Part shown: piece by piece, positions 31,906 through 40,987 of the stretch | Position numbering within the stretch: position 1 is the first letter of the stretch | Layout of the letters: each line of letters starts with the position of its first letter | Assembly: GCA_946480825.1 (NCBI GenBank) | Contig: CAMLLG010000024.1 | Coordinates: 1-52,643, forward strand | Source of the DNA: an uncultured Lysobacteraceae bacterium | Lineage (GTDB): Bacteria > Pseudomonadota > Gammaproteobacteria > Xanthomonadales > Xanthomonadaceae | Length of the DNA stretch: 52,643 bases | Direction of reading: 5' to 3' | Notes under the pieces: model-generated | The model's input: only the letters and a program-made list of their open reading frames with translations | Database searches by the model: none | What the model was told of the DNA's origin: nothing | Position numbers and translations under genes: made by a program

Positions 31906-32376
31906 ATGATCAACAACGATGTGCTGCGCAGCATCCGCTACATGCTCGATCTGAGCGACATCAAGGTCGTCGCGATCGCGAAGCTGTCCGATCCGACCCT
32001 GCCGTTCGAGAAGGAACAGGTGCGGGACTTCGTGCGCAGGGAAGACGACCCCGCGTACGTGGCCTGCAGCGACCGCGTGCTCGCGCACTTCCTCGACGGT
32101 CTGGTGATCCACTGCCGCGGTCGCGACGACAGCCTGCCGCCGCGGCCGGTGGCGACCCGCGTCACCAACAATCTCGTGCTGAAGAAATTGCGCGTCGCGT
32201 TCGAACTGAAGGATGTCGATCTGCACGCGATCTTCGCCGGGGCCGGTTTCCCGATGTCGAAGCCCGAATTGAGCGCGTTGTTCCGTCAGCCGGGGCATCA
32301 CAACTACCGCGCCTGCGGCGACCAGCTGCTGCGCAACTTCCTCAAGGGTTTGACCCTGCGCATTCGACCGGCCTGA
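31906..32376 (+). CDS. DUF1456 / YehS family protein
   Basis: The 156-residue product starts MINNDVLRSIRYMLDLSDIK. It contains two copies of the DUF1456 repeat: NNDVLRSIRYMLDLSD... (about 3-65) and TNNLVLKKLRVAFELKDVDL... (about 86-150), each ending in a helix rich in Arg/Leu (LAHFLDGLVI, LRNFLKGLTL). This two-repeat layout is the full length of YehS. The role is unknown, and the charged helical repeats suggest nucleic-acid or protein binding. It follows the RIO kinase and is convergent with the pseudouridine synthase gene. Confidence 0.9.
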   Translation: MINNDVLRSIRYMLDLSDIKVVAIAKLSDPTLPFEKEQVRDFVRREDDPAYVACSDRVLAHFLDGLVIHCRGRDDSLPPRPVATRVTNNLVLKKLRVAFELKDVDLHAIFAGAGFPMSKPELSALFRQPGHHNYRACGDQLLRNFLKGLTLRIRPA

Positions 32377-32398
32377 TCGGGAGACTTTGAACGAGGGC

Positions 32399-33121
32399 TC
32401 AGAATTTCTCGCCCACCGGCAGGTAACGCCATTCGCCCGCCGGCAGTTTGCCCAGCGGAATCCGGCCGATGCGCAGGCGCCGCATCGCGACCACCTGCAG
32501 GCCCACCTGCGCGCACATGTCGCGGATCTGGCCGGGCTGGGCGGCCTTGATCGCGAAACGCAGGCGGAATTCGTTCTGCCAGCTGACCTTGCACGGCGGC
32601 AGCGCGCGACCGCGAAAACTCAGGCCGTGGTTCAGGCGGTTCAGGCCATACGGTGCGATCTCGCCGGCGACCTCGACGACGTATTCGTGTTCGATCTGAT
32701 CGGCATCCTCGGTCAGCCGTCGCCACACGCGGCCGTCCTGAGTCAACACCATCAGCCCGCTGGCCTCGCTGTCGAGCGGCACCAAAGGCGTCAGCCGGAC
32801 GAAATGGCGCTGCAGCAGGCGCAGACCGCTGGGATCGTCCGCCCATCGCGTGCCCGCTGCGACCAGCGCGGCCGCCGGTTTCCTGCCGCCGATCGCATCG
32901 AAGCCCCCCGGTTTGTGCAGCAGCATGGTCGCGGGTTCCGGCGTTTCCAGCACCGCTGCGGGATCGAGTTCGACGCGTTCGTCCGAGACCGGATGCTGCG
33001 GCGATTCCACGATCGCGCCGTCCACCGACACCCAGCCGCCTTCGATGTAGCGCTCGGCGTCGGCGCGCGAGCAGCGCGCGAGTTCGGCCACGCGTCGGGA
33101 GAGTCGGATGGGTTCGGACAT
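32399..33121 (-). CDS. RsuA/RluF-family rRNA pseudouridine synthase
   Basis: The 240-residue protein has an N-terminal S4 RNA-binding domain (IRLSRRVAELARCSRADAER ... GGWVSVDG, residues 5-35). The synthase domain has catalytic Asp117 in VPLDSEASGLMVLTQDG (114-130). Later motifs are EHEYVVEVAG, RFAIKAAQPGQIRDMCAQVG (substrate-binding) and LRIGRIPLGKLPAGEWRYL. The usual RLD around the nucleophile is PLD here, a substitution of the Arg that normally stacks in the active site, yet the Asp is kept. The family converts specific uridines in rRNA to pseudouridine. RluF-like (23S) is more likely than RsuA (16S), but site specificity cannot be read. Confidence 0.87.
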   Translation of the reverse strand: MSEPIRLSRRVAELARCSRADAERYIEGGWVSVDGAIVESPQHPVSDERVELDPAAVLETPEPATMLLHKPGGFDAIGGRKPAAALVAAGTRWADDPSGLRLLQRHFVRLTPLVPLDSEASGLMVLTQDGRVWRRLTEDADQIEHEYVVEVAGEIAPYGLNRLNHGLSFRGRALPPCKVSWQNEFRLRFAIKAAQPGQIRDMCAQVGLQVVAMRRLRIGRIPLGKLPAGEWRYLPVGEKF

Positions 33122-33231
33122 GGGCGGTCTCGGTCGGGGCGGTTACTGTGCACGAGAATCGCGGAAAAGGGGCGGGTCGGCGCATCGCGGCAGTACACTG
33201 CGAGCTTCCACGGCGACAGGCGAGCGACGCG

Positions 33232-34152
33232 ATGAACGACACGGCCTTTTACCCGATCGGCACCCCCGGCCGGCCCTGGGGGCCCGCCGAGGTCGCCGCA
33301 TGGCGCGCGCTTCAGACCCGTCATCGCAGCTACGAGACCGATGTGGTGCGCACGATCGAACGCCTGCGCAAACGCTTCGATGTGATCGAGTACGGCCATC
33401 TCGATTATTCGCCGGACCGCCATGTCTTGTTCGCGATCCGCAGCCGCGACTGGAGCGATGCGCTGCCGTGCATGCTGGTCACCGGCGGCGTGCACGGCTA
33501 CGAAACCAGCGGGGTGCACGGCGCGCTGCGCTTCGTCGATCTGCATGCCGCGGATTACGCCGGCCGCGCGAACCTGCTGATCGCGCCGTGCATCAGCCCG
33601 TGGGCGTACGAGCGCATCCATCGCTGGAACCACGACGCGATCGATCCGAACCGCTCGTTCCGCGAGCCCAGTCCGGCCGAAGAATCGGCGGCGCTGATGC
33701 GCCTGGTCGCGCCGCTGCGCGATCGGGTGCGGATGCATATCGATCTGCACGAAACCACCGACAGCGACGAAACCGAATTCCGCCCGGCGCTGGCCGCGCG
33801 CGACGGCAAACCGTTCGAGCCCGGTACCATTCCCGACGGGTTCTATCTGGTCGACGACACCGAACGCCCGCAGCCGGATTTCCAGCGGGCGATCATCGCG
33901 GCGGTCGAACGCATCACCCACATCGCGCCCGCCGACGAGCGCGGCGAGATCATCGGCTCGACCGTCGTCGACCCGGGCGTGATCCGCTATCCGCTGGCAT
34001 CGCTGGGACTGTGCGCGGGCATGACCGGCGCGCGCTATGTCACCACCACCGAGGTCTATCCGGACAGCCCGCGCGCCACGCCCGAGCAATGCAACGCCGC
34101 GCAGGCCGCGGCGGTGTGCGCGGCGATCGACTACGCGTTGGCGCATCCCTGA
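33232..34152 (+). CDS. M14-type metallocarboxypeptidase
   Basis: The ATG at 33232 gives 306 residues with no signal peptide. Zinc ligands are His88 and Glu91 in GGVHGYETSG and His173 in MHIDLHETTD. Substrate-binding Asn140-Arg141 lies in IDPNRSF, and a catalytic Glu is likely in TTTEVYPD (about 290). This is the set of the M14 (carboxypeptidase A/succinylglutamate desuccinylase-like) fold. Cytosolic location and the short domain point to a peptide or amide hydrolase rather than a digestive enzyme. It is divergent from the pseudouridine synthase gene (111-base gap). Confidence 0.87.
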   Translation: MNDTAFYPIGTPGRPWGPAEVAAWRALQTRHRSYETDVVRTIERLRKRFDVIEYGHLDYSPDRHVLFAIRSRDWSDALPCMLVTGGVHGYETSGVHGALRFVDLHAADYAGRANLLIAPCISPWAYERIHRWNHDAIDPNRSFREPSPAEESAALMRLVAPLRDRVRMHIDLHETTDSDETEFRPALAARDGKPFEPGTIPDGFYLVDDTERPQPDFQRAIIAAVERITHIAPADERGEIIGSTVVDPGVIRYPLASLGLCAGMTGARYVTTTEVYPDSPRATPEQCNAAQAAAVCAAIDYALAHP

Positions 34153-34204
34153 TCGGCGTCGCGCGCTTCGTTCGCACACGCATCACAAATCCGAGGAATC
34201 CTCC

Positions 34205-34918
34205 ATGCGCGGTCTCGATTTCAGTTCCTGGCAGGGGATGTTGTCGACCTTGGCCGCGCTGGCGGTGATCACCCTCATCGGCGTCGGCATCCGCCTGATC
34301 GTGATGCAGACGGTGCAGCAACGGCGCGAGCGCGAGAACCGCCAGATCAACGAGCGCCTGCGCACGCTGATCGCGGCGTACAAGACGCTCGGCGGTTCGT
34401 TCACCGGCGATCTCGCGGTCGATCCCACGCATCTGCGCGACCTGCGTCGGCGCGGTTCCTCCGCCGATGCCGAAGCGAATGCGACGACGGACGATGTCGT
34501 CGAACGCGAGGCGAACAGTTCCGACCGTTCGCGGCGCATCCGCGATGCGGTGGAAGCGGCGTTGTCGGACATCCTGCTGCTCGGCACCGACGAACAGGTG
34601 CGGCTCGCCGCGCGCGCGGCGACCGAACTGGCCGAAGGTCGTCCGGTACACACGGCAGAACTGGTGGTGTCGCTGCGCGATTTCATCCGCGGCGTGCTCG
34701 ATCTGGCACCGGTGCCGGCGGATCTGTCGATTCCGAAGCAGGGCCCGACCCGGCCGTCCGGCGGCGCGAAAGGCAAGGGCGAAGGCGGCGGCCGCGATGG
34801 CCAAGGCGGTGGCGGCAGAGGCGGCGGTGGCGGCATAGGGGGCGGTGGCGGCGCTGCGGCCGGCATCGGTCTGGGCGGCGTGCTCGCAGGCAGCGACGAG
34901 CGCGCGCGGTCGTCCTGA
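34205..34918 (+). CDS. Membrane-anchored protein with glycine-rich C-terminus
   Basis: The 237-residue product starts MRGLDFSSWQGMLSTLAALA at 34205. A transmembrane helix (about 13-34, STLAALAVITLIGVGIRLIVM) is followed by a charged helix (QQRRERENRQINERLRTLIA). The central domain (about 105-180, RDAVEAALSDILLLGTDEQVRLAARAATELAEG) is helical. The tail (about 185-230) is nearly all Gly with Arg/Lys (GGGRDGQGGGGRGGGGGIGG), as in low-complexity surface or stress proteins. No family is recognised. It lies 52 bases after the M14 gene. Confidence 0.6.
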   Translation: MRGLDFSSWQGMLSTLAALAVITLIGVGIRLIVMQTVQQRRERENRQINERLRTLIAAYKTLGGSFTGDLAVDPTHLRDLRRRGSSADAEANATTDDVVEREANSSDRSRRIRDAVEAALSDILLLGTDEQVRLAARAATELAEGRPVHTAELVVSLRDFIRGVLDLAPVPADLSIPKQGPTRPSGGAKGKGEGGGRDGQGGGGRGGGGGIGGGGGAAAGIGLGGVLAGSDERARSS

Positions 34919-35014
34919 ACGGACGCGCGCGTCCCGTCCCGCGGCGACGGGTTGACCCGTTCCGCCGTGGGTCGTAGCGTTGTTTCGTCGAATCGTCGAC
35001 AGGGAGCGTGTGGC

Positions 35015-35539
35015 ATGACTTTCCGGTGTCTGTTCGCCATCGCCAGTGTTTCGGTTGCCTTTTCCGTCTCCGCGCCCGCACGGGCGGCCAAGCCCGTATT
35101 CGACGGCGAGTGGTCGGTGCGATGGTGCGACCGCGGTGACCCCAAGGCCGAGTGCGGCGGTTTCTTCCTGTCGCTGGTGCAGCACGGCGACCGCCTCTGC
35201 GGCAGCTACGACGGCGCGCGCGTCCGTCTGTCGCAACTCGACGAGGGCGACGCCCGCGCCATCCACGGCGTCGCGATCGGCAGGGATGCGGTGCTGACCA
35301 TCGAAAGCGCGCGCAGCGGCGACATCCATCTGGTGCGCGCGGCCGTGCGCGGCGACGCCATGCACTGGCGGATCGTCGACACCGTTCACGATGCCGATGG
35401 CGACATCGATGTGCTCGCCTACGACAACACGCTGAAACGGCAGGCGCCGAAGGCGCCGGTGTCCGAACGCCGCGCCGGCGTGCCGAAGGACTGCGCGCCG
35501 GAAGTGCGCGCCGTGTCGGCGGGTTCGCCGCGGCGCTGA
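35015..35539 (+). CDS. Exported hypothetical protein
   Basis: The ATG at 35015 follows AGGGAG, giving 174 residues with a clear Sec signal (MTFRCLFAIASVSVAFSVSA, cleavage near ARA-AK at about residue 25). The mature part starts FDGEWSVRWCDRGDPKAECG. Two Cys pairs (C38/C47 and C62/C160 roughly) suggest disulfides. Beta-rich text (LVQHGDRLCGSYDGARVRLS, AVLTIESARSGDIHLVRAAV, MHWRIVDTVHDADGDIDVLA) resembles a lipocalin-like or META-type periplasmic barrel. I cannot name a family. Confidence 0.65.
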   Translation: MTFRCLFAIASVSVAFSVSAPARAAKPVFDGEWSVRWCDRGDPKAECGGFFLSLVQHGDRLCGSYDGARVRLSQLDEGDARAIHGVAIGRDAVLTIESARSGDIHLVRAAVRGDAMHWRIVDTVHDADGDIDVLAYDNTLKRQAPKAPVSERRAGVPKDCAPEVRAVSAGSPRR

Positions 35540-35669
35540 CCGGCCTGCGTCATCCTGCGGGGGCCTGATCCTGTCTCCACACACGATGCGCTATCCATGA
35601 CGAGCCAGTCCGGAATGCCGCGCGGCTCGCGTATATTTCCGACTCTCCGTTCGTTGCCGTGGTGCCGCG

Positions 35670-37283
35670 ATGCTCAAGCTTCCATCCGTCCTGCCCGAAT
35701 CGCCATCTCCGACCATGACCCTGGTCCGCGCCGCGACGGCCACGCTGCTGTCGTTCGGGCTCGCGGCCTGCGCGGAAGCCGATCCGTCGACGCCGCAGGT
35801 CGCGCGTCAGGCGTCCGCGCCGCCCGCGCCGCCCGCGCTGGTGGTCGACGACAAGACCGATTGGGACGCGTTGCTGCTGCGGATGCAGGAGGCGGACAAG
35901 ATCGACGACGATGTCGAACGCTGCCTGGCCTACCCGGACGTGCCGGGGATGGCCTGGGATCGCGCGATCGTCGAAGCGCGCTGCGCGCTGCAGCGCAGGC
36001 CGAAGTACGATCTGGAAGGCATCGATCGGCAGATCGCGAGCGCGCAGGGCCGCGCCGCGCTGGAACGGCATTTCGACGCACTGCTGCAGGCGCATTACGA
36101 CACGCCGTCGGAGCGCGATCAGATCGATGTCGCCTTCGACATCTTCGACGCCAGCCCGGCGTCGCAGGACATCGCCAAACGCTGGCATGCGGCCAGCCCG
36201 GACAGCGCCTACAGCCGCCTGGCCTACGGCAGCGCGCTGTTCGCCGCGGCGCAGGAAACGCGCGGCACCCGCAGCGGATCGGAGACGCCGGCGGTGGACA
36301 TGCGCAACGCGCAGGCGACCGCCGCGCTGGCCGACAGGATGCTGGCGTCGGCCCATGCCGCGAAGCCGCGATTGACCCCGGCCTGCAATACCCGCGTCGC
36401 CGCGCTGCGATTGTCCGGCAGCGACGAAGACCCGTTCGCGCTCGGCCGTCGCTGCGCCGAGGGCGATCCGGCGTCCTACTCCGCGGCGCTGGGATGGAAG
36501 ACCGCCGCCGAGCCGCGCTGGGGCGGCAGCGAAGCGCAGCTGAGCGAGGTCGAGCGCCATCTGCTGAAACATCGCGACGAGGTTCCGCTGCTCAATTCGG
36601 TGCTGGCGTCGCTGGCGGCCGATCCCCTGCTGAACCAGGAGCCGAACCCGGAAGATGCCGTGGTCGCGGCGCTGGAGCGCGCGGCTCGCATCGGTCCGCA
36701 TGGATTGGTTCTGAACCAGTTGTCGGCCTCATGGTTCGCGCGCGGCGACGAGAAGCGCGGCCTCGCCTACGTGTCGCAGGCGGTGCGCTTCAACGTCGGC
36801 GTGTCGAACTATCGCGCCTTCCGCATGCAGCAGAACCTGTTCACCCGCCCGGCGTGGTCGAAGCTCGACATCGAATACGTGCTTCGCCGGTTCCCGAATT
36901 CGATCTACTACAAACAGCAACTGGTGCAGGTGGAAGAGAATCTGCGCAACGACACGCCGACGCAACTCGCGCGCGACGGGACGGTCAGCTTCGGCCAGGA
37001 TGGCGGTTGGCGGAAAGCCACGCTGATGGCCGAATGCGAGCAGTACGGGCTGTCCGGCAAGCAGTCGTCCGATGTGATGAACGACTGTTCCGACACGCTG
37101 GTGATGGAGTGGCCGGAAGATCCGGAGGTCTGGCGCGTGCGCGCCGACGTGCTGCACGCGCGCGGCGATGCCCGCGCGCTGGATGCGGCGCGGAAATATC
37201 TCGAGATCGCGCCCGAGGATGCGCCCGATCGCGCGAAGCGCGCGGCGCGCTATCGCCAGTGGCTGAAGGCCGCGGGCGGCTGA
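35670..37283 (+). CDS. Large helical lipoprotein, unknown function
   Basis: Two starts compete: the ATG at 35670 (537 residues) and one at 35715 (MTLVRAATATLLSFGLAACA). The latter gives a textbook lipoprotein signal with lipobox LAAC at 16-19 and is attractive. Neither has a clear ribosome site. The remaining ~500 residues are helical with helix-turn units (FDALLQAHYDTPSERDQID, YGSALFAAAQETRGTRSGSE, VVAALERAARIGPHGLVLNQ, AWSKLDIEYVLRRFPNSIYY, ARALDAARKYLEIAPEDAPD), suggesting a TPR/Sel1-like solenoid. An outer-membrane lipoprotein acting as a scaffold is a reasonable guess. No catalytic motif is visible. Confidence 0.65.
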   Translation: MLKLPSVLPESPSPTMTLVRAATATLLSFGLAACAEADPSTPQVARQASAPPAPPALVVDDKTDWDALLLRMQEADKIDDDVERCLAYPDVPGMAWDRAIVEARCALQRRPKYDLEGIDRQIASAQGRAALERHFDALLQAHYDTPSERDQIDVAFDIFDASPASQDIAKRWHAASPDSAYSRLAYGSALFAAAQETRGTRSGSETPAVDMRNAQATAALADRMLASAHAAKPRLTPACNTRVAALRLSGSDEDPFALGRRCAEGDPASYSAALGWKTAAEPRWGGSEAQLSEVERHLLKHRDEVPLLNSVLASLAADPLLNQEPNPEDAVVAALERAARIGPHGLVLNQLSASWFARGDEKRGLAYVSQAVRFNVGVSNYRAFRMQQNLFTRPAWSKLDIEYVLRRFPNSIYYKQQLVQVEENLRNDTPTQLARDGTVSFGQDGGWRKATLMAECEQYGLSGKQSSDVMNDCSDTLVMEWPEDPEVWRVRADVLHARGDARALDAARKYLEIAPEDAPDRAKRAARYRQWLKAAGG

Positions 37284-37543
37284 GCGTGGGGGACAGGCCT
37301 CCTGGCGCTGCTGCGAGCGGGGGCGGGCGGCAGTCCTGACGGGTCGGGCGGTCCTCCGCGAGGCCGCGGGACCGGGTCACAGCGGAATCTGAATGTGGCA
37401 CACTGCGGTCCAGGCCGGGGCGCGTGGGGGACATGCGCCGTACCGGTCGCAACAGGGGTTCGAAGCCGGTCCACGGATGTCTGTCGCCTCGCGGCGACCC
37501 GGGTGATCCACGGCTGCCGATAGACACGTCTGGGGGACAAATT

Positions 37544-39238
37544 ATGAGTCGCAGTTCGATGATGGGGCGCCTGCAGCGCCTCGCGCGCCTGGCCGCGCAT
37601 TGCGAAACCACGGGACAGAGCGCGCAGGAAGCGATCGAGCATGATGCGAGCCGCCGCGACGCGGCCGCGCAGGACGGCGTCCGCGACGCCGGCCGCCGGC
37701 GGTTCACGCAGGGCGCGATGGCTGCGGCGGTGACCGCCGCGGCGGGTGCGGGTTCGATGAGCCCGACCGCGATGGCCGGCATGGCGCGACTGCGCCGGGC
37801 GATGACCGGCAGCGGCAACGGGGTGGCAGTGGTCGGCGCCGGCCTGGCCGGCTTGAGCTGCGCCTTCGAGCTGGCGCGCAACGGCGTCAACGCCAAGGTG
37901 TTCGAAGCCTCGGGCCGCGTCGGCGGCCGCTGCTTCAGTCTGCGCGGGCACTTCCCGGGCCAGGTCGCCGAGCGCGGCGCCGAGTTCATCGGCAATTCGC
38001 ATCACGCCATGCTGGGCTACGCCCGCGCTTTCGGCCTGCAGCTCGAAGACGCTTCGATGCTGCCGGGTGCGAGTTATTACCACTTCGACGGCCGCACCTA
38101 TTCCGAAGCCCAGGTGGTCGAGGAATACCGCGCGTTCGCGGCGTCGATGCAGCAGGATCTGGCGATGCTGGGTTCGCCCACCGCGGATCGCCACAGCGAG
38201 GCCGACGAACTGTTCGACCTCATGAGCCTCGAGGATTACCTGCAGCTCAACGGCGCCGGTGGTCTGTTGCGCAAGGTCATCGGTGCGGCCTATTCCGCCG
38301 AATACGGCGCCGGCATCGACGAACTGAGTTCGATCAGCTTCCTGCGCTTCGTCCACGGCGACCGCCGCGGCAAGTTCGCGCAGGTGGGCAGCGGCAATGC
38401 CATCCCGGGCGGCGAAGGTTTCCATGTGGTCGACGGCAACGACCGCATCGCGACCGAACTGGCCGCGCGTCTGCCGATGCCGGTGCAGATGGGCCACAGG
38501 CTGGTGGCCATGCGCAAGCTCGCCGACGGCCGAGTGCGCCTGACCTTCGACCTCGGCGGTCGCCGCGTGCAGACCGACCACGATGTCGTGGTGCTGGCGC
38601 TGCCGTTCAGCGTGCTGCGCGACGTGAAGATCGATCCGAGCATGGAATTCCCGGATTGGAAGCGCTACGCGATCAATCATGCCGCGATGGGCGACAACGC
38701 CAAGCTGATGGTCGGTTTCAACCAGCCGTACTGGTACATCCAGCACGGCACCAACGGCAACGGCTTCGGCGACCGCTCGCGGCTGCAGTCCACCTGGGAA
38801 ACCAATCCCTTCAACGGCAACGAGAACCGCGCGGTGCTCACCAGTCATCTCGGCGGCGAAGCGGCGCGCGCGCTCGATGCGCGCAACGTGCAGGCCGACG
38901 CCGGCGTGTTCCTCGACCAGCTCGAGATCGCGCTGCCCGGCGCGAAGCGCGCGGCGATGCGCAACGCGAAGGGCGAGTTCGTGGCGTTCTCGCAGAACTG
39001 GAGCCGCAACCCGCTGAGCAAGGGCGCCTACAGCTGCCAGCGTCCGGGTTACTTCACGATGATCGCCCACAACGAAGCCAAGCCCGTGGGCAACGTGCTG
39101 TTCGCCGGCGAGCACACCAGCAGCTTCTACGAGTGGCAGGGCTTCATGGAAGGCGCCGCGCTGTCCGGCCTGCGCGCCGCGGCCGAGACGCTCGCGCTGT
39201 CGCGCACCGGCCTGGGCAGGCTGCGCGCGATGTTCTGA
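37544..39238 (+). CDS. Flavin monoamine oxidase-type FAD oxidoreductase
   Basis: The ATG at 37544 (GGGGGAC upstream) gives 564 residues. The FAD dinucleotide fold is at about 94-125 (VAVVGAGLAGLSCAFELARN, KVFEASGRVGGRC). Family landmarks are AERGAEFIGNSHHAMLGYA, GGEGFHVVDGNDRIATELAA, HDVVVLALPFSVLRDVKI and the C-terminal FAGEHTSSFYEWQGFMEGAALSG. These define the amine oxidase (MAO/LAAO-like) group, which oxidises amines or amino acids with O2 to imine and H2O2. Before the FAD site is a 90-residue extension containing GRRRFTQGAMAAAVTAAAG (about 50-68). This looks like a Tat signal but sits behind ~50 extra residues, so either a long n-region or a different start applies. A strong terminator follows. 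Confidence 0.85.
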   Translation: MSRSSMMGRLQRLARLAAHCETTGQSAQEAIEHDASRRDAAAQDGVRDAGRRRFTQGAMAAAVTAAAGAGSMSPTAMAGMARLRRAMTGSGNGVAVVGAGLAGLSCAFELARNGVNAKVFEASGRVGGRCFSLRGHFPGQVAERGAEFIGNSHHAMLGYARAFGLQLEDASMLPGASYYHFDGRTYSEAQVVEEYRAFAASMQQDLAMLGSPTADRHSEADELFDLMSLEDYLQLNGAGGLLRKVIGAAYSAEYGAGIDELSSISFLRFVHGDRRGKFAQVGSGNAIPGGEGFHVVDGNDRIATELAARLPMPVQMGHRLVAMRKLADGRVRLTFDLGGRRVQTDHDVVVLALPFSVLRDVKIDPSMEFPDWKRYAINHAAMGDNAKLMVGFNQPYWYIQHGTNGNGFGDRSRLQSTWETNPFNGNENRAVLTSHLGGEAARALDARNVQADAGVFLDQLEIALPGAKRAAMRNAKGEFVAFSQNWSRNPLSKGAYSCQRPGYFTMIAHNEAKPVGNVLFAGEHTSSFYEWQGFMEGAALSGLRAAAETLALSRTGLGRLRAMF

Positions 39239-39292
39239 GGCGCGCTGCTCCGAGGTGCGATGCTCCGAGGTGCGGGGCCATCGCCGCATCGC

Positions 39293-39329
39293 AACGCCCT
39301 CTCCGGCGACGGAGAGGGCGTTCTGCTTT
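39293..39329 (+). terminator. Rho-independent terminator after the amine oxidase gene
   Basis: AACGCCCTCTCC (39293-39304) pairs perfectly with GGAGAGGGCGTT (39311-39322) around a GGCGAC loop, followed by CTGCTTTG. The stem is 12 bp. The T-tract is short. Confidence 0.75.
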
Positions 39330-39440
39330 GTGGGCATCGTGGCGCATCCGGCGACGCTGCCGGAAACGACAGGTGCGCACGGCTTGACCCTGCCGCCGCC
39401 TGCGCCGTAGCGTGGGCGCAACGCACAGGGGAACGCAACG

Positions 39441-40973
39441 ATGCAGGACGCAACGCGACGCGGCACGGCCGACACCACGCTTCATGACACCACGCTTCAT
39501 GACGTCCACCGGCGCGCGCTCTCGCGTCGCGCGTTCCTGCGCGCCGGTGCCGGCGCCGCATTGGGACTCGGTCTGCCGGCTTGGCTGGGCGGCTGCGCAT
39601 CGCTGCCGGAGAACGCGGCGCCGATGTGGAAGGAACTCGCCGCCGGCCTGCAGGGCACGCTGTCGATGCCGGGCGCGACCGACTTCGCGAAGCGCGCCGC
39701 GCCGTGGGCGCTGCAGTACGCATCGACGCTGCCGCAGGGCATCGCGCAGTGCGCGAACGAAGACGACGTCCGCACCTGTCTGCGCTGGGCGCAGGCCAAC
39801 GCCATGCCGCTGGTCGCGCGCAGCGGCGGGCATTCCTACGCGGGTTATTCGACCACCACCGGATTGATGATCGATGTGTCGGCGATGCATGCGGTCGACA
39901 TCGATCCCGCCACCGGCATCGCGACCTTGGGCGGCGGCGCGCGCAACCGCAATGTGTATGCCGCCTGCCGGCCGTTCTCGCGTGCGGTCACCCACGGTCG
40001 CTGCAAGGAAGTCGGCGTGGCGGGGCTGGTGCTGGGCGGCGGCATCGGCTTCAACATGCGTCTGCACGGGCTGACCTGCGATGGTCTGAAAGCCACGCGG
40101 ATCGTGTTGGCCGATGGCCGCGCGCTGGCGTGCAGCGACGATGCGCACGACGACCTCTTCTGGGCCTGCCGCGGCGCGGGCGGCGGCAACTTCGGCATCC
40201 ATACCGAATTCACCTTCGAGACGTTTCCTGTCGGCGAGTACACGGTGTTCGAACTGACCTGGCGCGATCGTCTGGCCGAAGTGTTCGAAGCGCTGCAGGC
40301 GATGGCGCTGTCGGCGCCCGACGGCCTGGGCATGAAGCTCAGCGTGAAGGCCGAAGCCGGCAAGCCCGGACTCTCGCTGACGATCCTCGGCCAACTCGCG
40401 GATTCGAAAGAGATGCTCATGGCGATGCTGGAGCCGGTCTACGCAGTGCTCCCGCCCGCCACGTCGAAGATCGACGAACTGCCCTATTGGGATGCGCAGG
40501 AAGTCCTGTCCGAGCAGGGCGATCCCGAGTTCTCGCACGAACGCTCGCGTTTCGTGAACGGTGCGCTGTCGTCCGAAGCGCTCCAGGTCATCCTGGCGAA
40601 CCTCGCGGCATGGCCGGGCACGCATGTCGCCGCGACTTGGAAGTTCTTCCTGATGGGCGGCCGCATCGACGCGAAGCGGCGCACCGACATGGCCTTCGTG
40701 CATCGCGGGTATTCGATGATCTCCAGCATCGAACTGGAATGGACCGAAGCGGATTCGCCGGAAACCCTGACGGAGAATCAGGCCTGGCTCAGCGCTTTCC
40801 ACGAGCGCATGGCGCGCGAGACCACGTCGTACTGCTACCAGAATTTCATCGACCCGAGTCAGCGCGGTTTTCTCGACGCCTATTACGCCGAAAACCTGCC
40901 GCGGCTGCGCGAGGTCAAGCGCCGCTACGACCCGACCGATGTGTTCCGCTATCCGCAGTCGATTCCGGCGTGA
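39441..40973 (+). CDS. Tat-exported bicovalent FAD oxidase (berberine bridge enzyme-like)
   Basis: The ATG at 39441 follows GGGGAACG. The 510-residue product has a Tat motif (SRRAFLRAGAGAALGLGL, about 28-45) and a lipobox-like LGGC at 49-52, so the mature protein may be a Tat-exported lipoprotein. The FAD domain carries RSGGHSYAGYS with His131 and GRCKEVGVAGLVLGGGIGF with Cys188, the two attachment residues of bicovalent (8alpha-His/6-S-Cys) flavoproteins of the BBE/glucooligosaccharide-oxidase type. The C-terminal BBE segment has CYQNFIDPSQRGFLDAYYAE and VKRRYDPTDVFRYPQSIP. Likely reaction: oxidation of a sugar or alkaloid alcohol with O2. A 15-bp duplication (39474-39503) encodes TTLHD twice before the Tat motif. 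Confidence 0.87.
   Translation: MQDATRRGTADTTLHDTTLHDVHRRALSRRAFLRAGAGAALGLGLPAWLGGCASLPENAAPMWKELAAGLQGTLSMPGATDFAKRAAPWALQYASTLPQGIAQCANEDDVRTCLRWAQANAMPLVARSGGHSYAGYSTTTGLMIDVSAMHAVDIDPATGIATLGGGARNRNVYAACRPFSRAVTHGRCKEVGVAGLVLGGGIGFNMRLHGLTCDGLKATRIVLADGRALACSDDAHDDLFWACRGAGGGNFGIHTEFTFETFPVGEYTVFELTWRDRLAEVFEALQAMALSAPDGLGMKLSVKAEAGKPGLSLTILGQLADSKEMLMAMLEPVYAVLPPATSKIDELPYWDAQEVLSEQGDPEFSHERSRFVNGALSSEALQVILANLAAWPGTHVAATWKFFLMGGRIDAKRRTDMAFVHRGYSMISSIELEWTEADSPETLTENQAWLSAFHERMARETTSYCYQNFIDPSQRGFLDAYYAENLPRLREVKRRYDPTDVFRYPQSIPA
39474..39503 (+). repeat. 15-bp exact tandem duplication near gene start
   Basis: ACCACGCTTCATGAC is present twice in perfect tandem (39474-39488, 39489-39503), encoding TTLHD-TTLHD in the n-region of the FAD oxidase signal. 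Confidence 0.92.
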
Positions 40974-40987
40974 TCCGGCGCCGAGCC

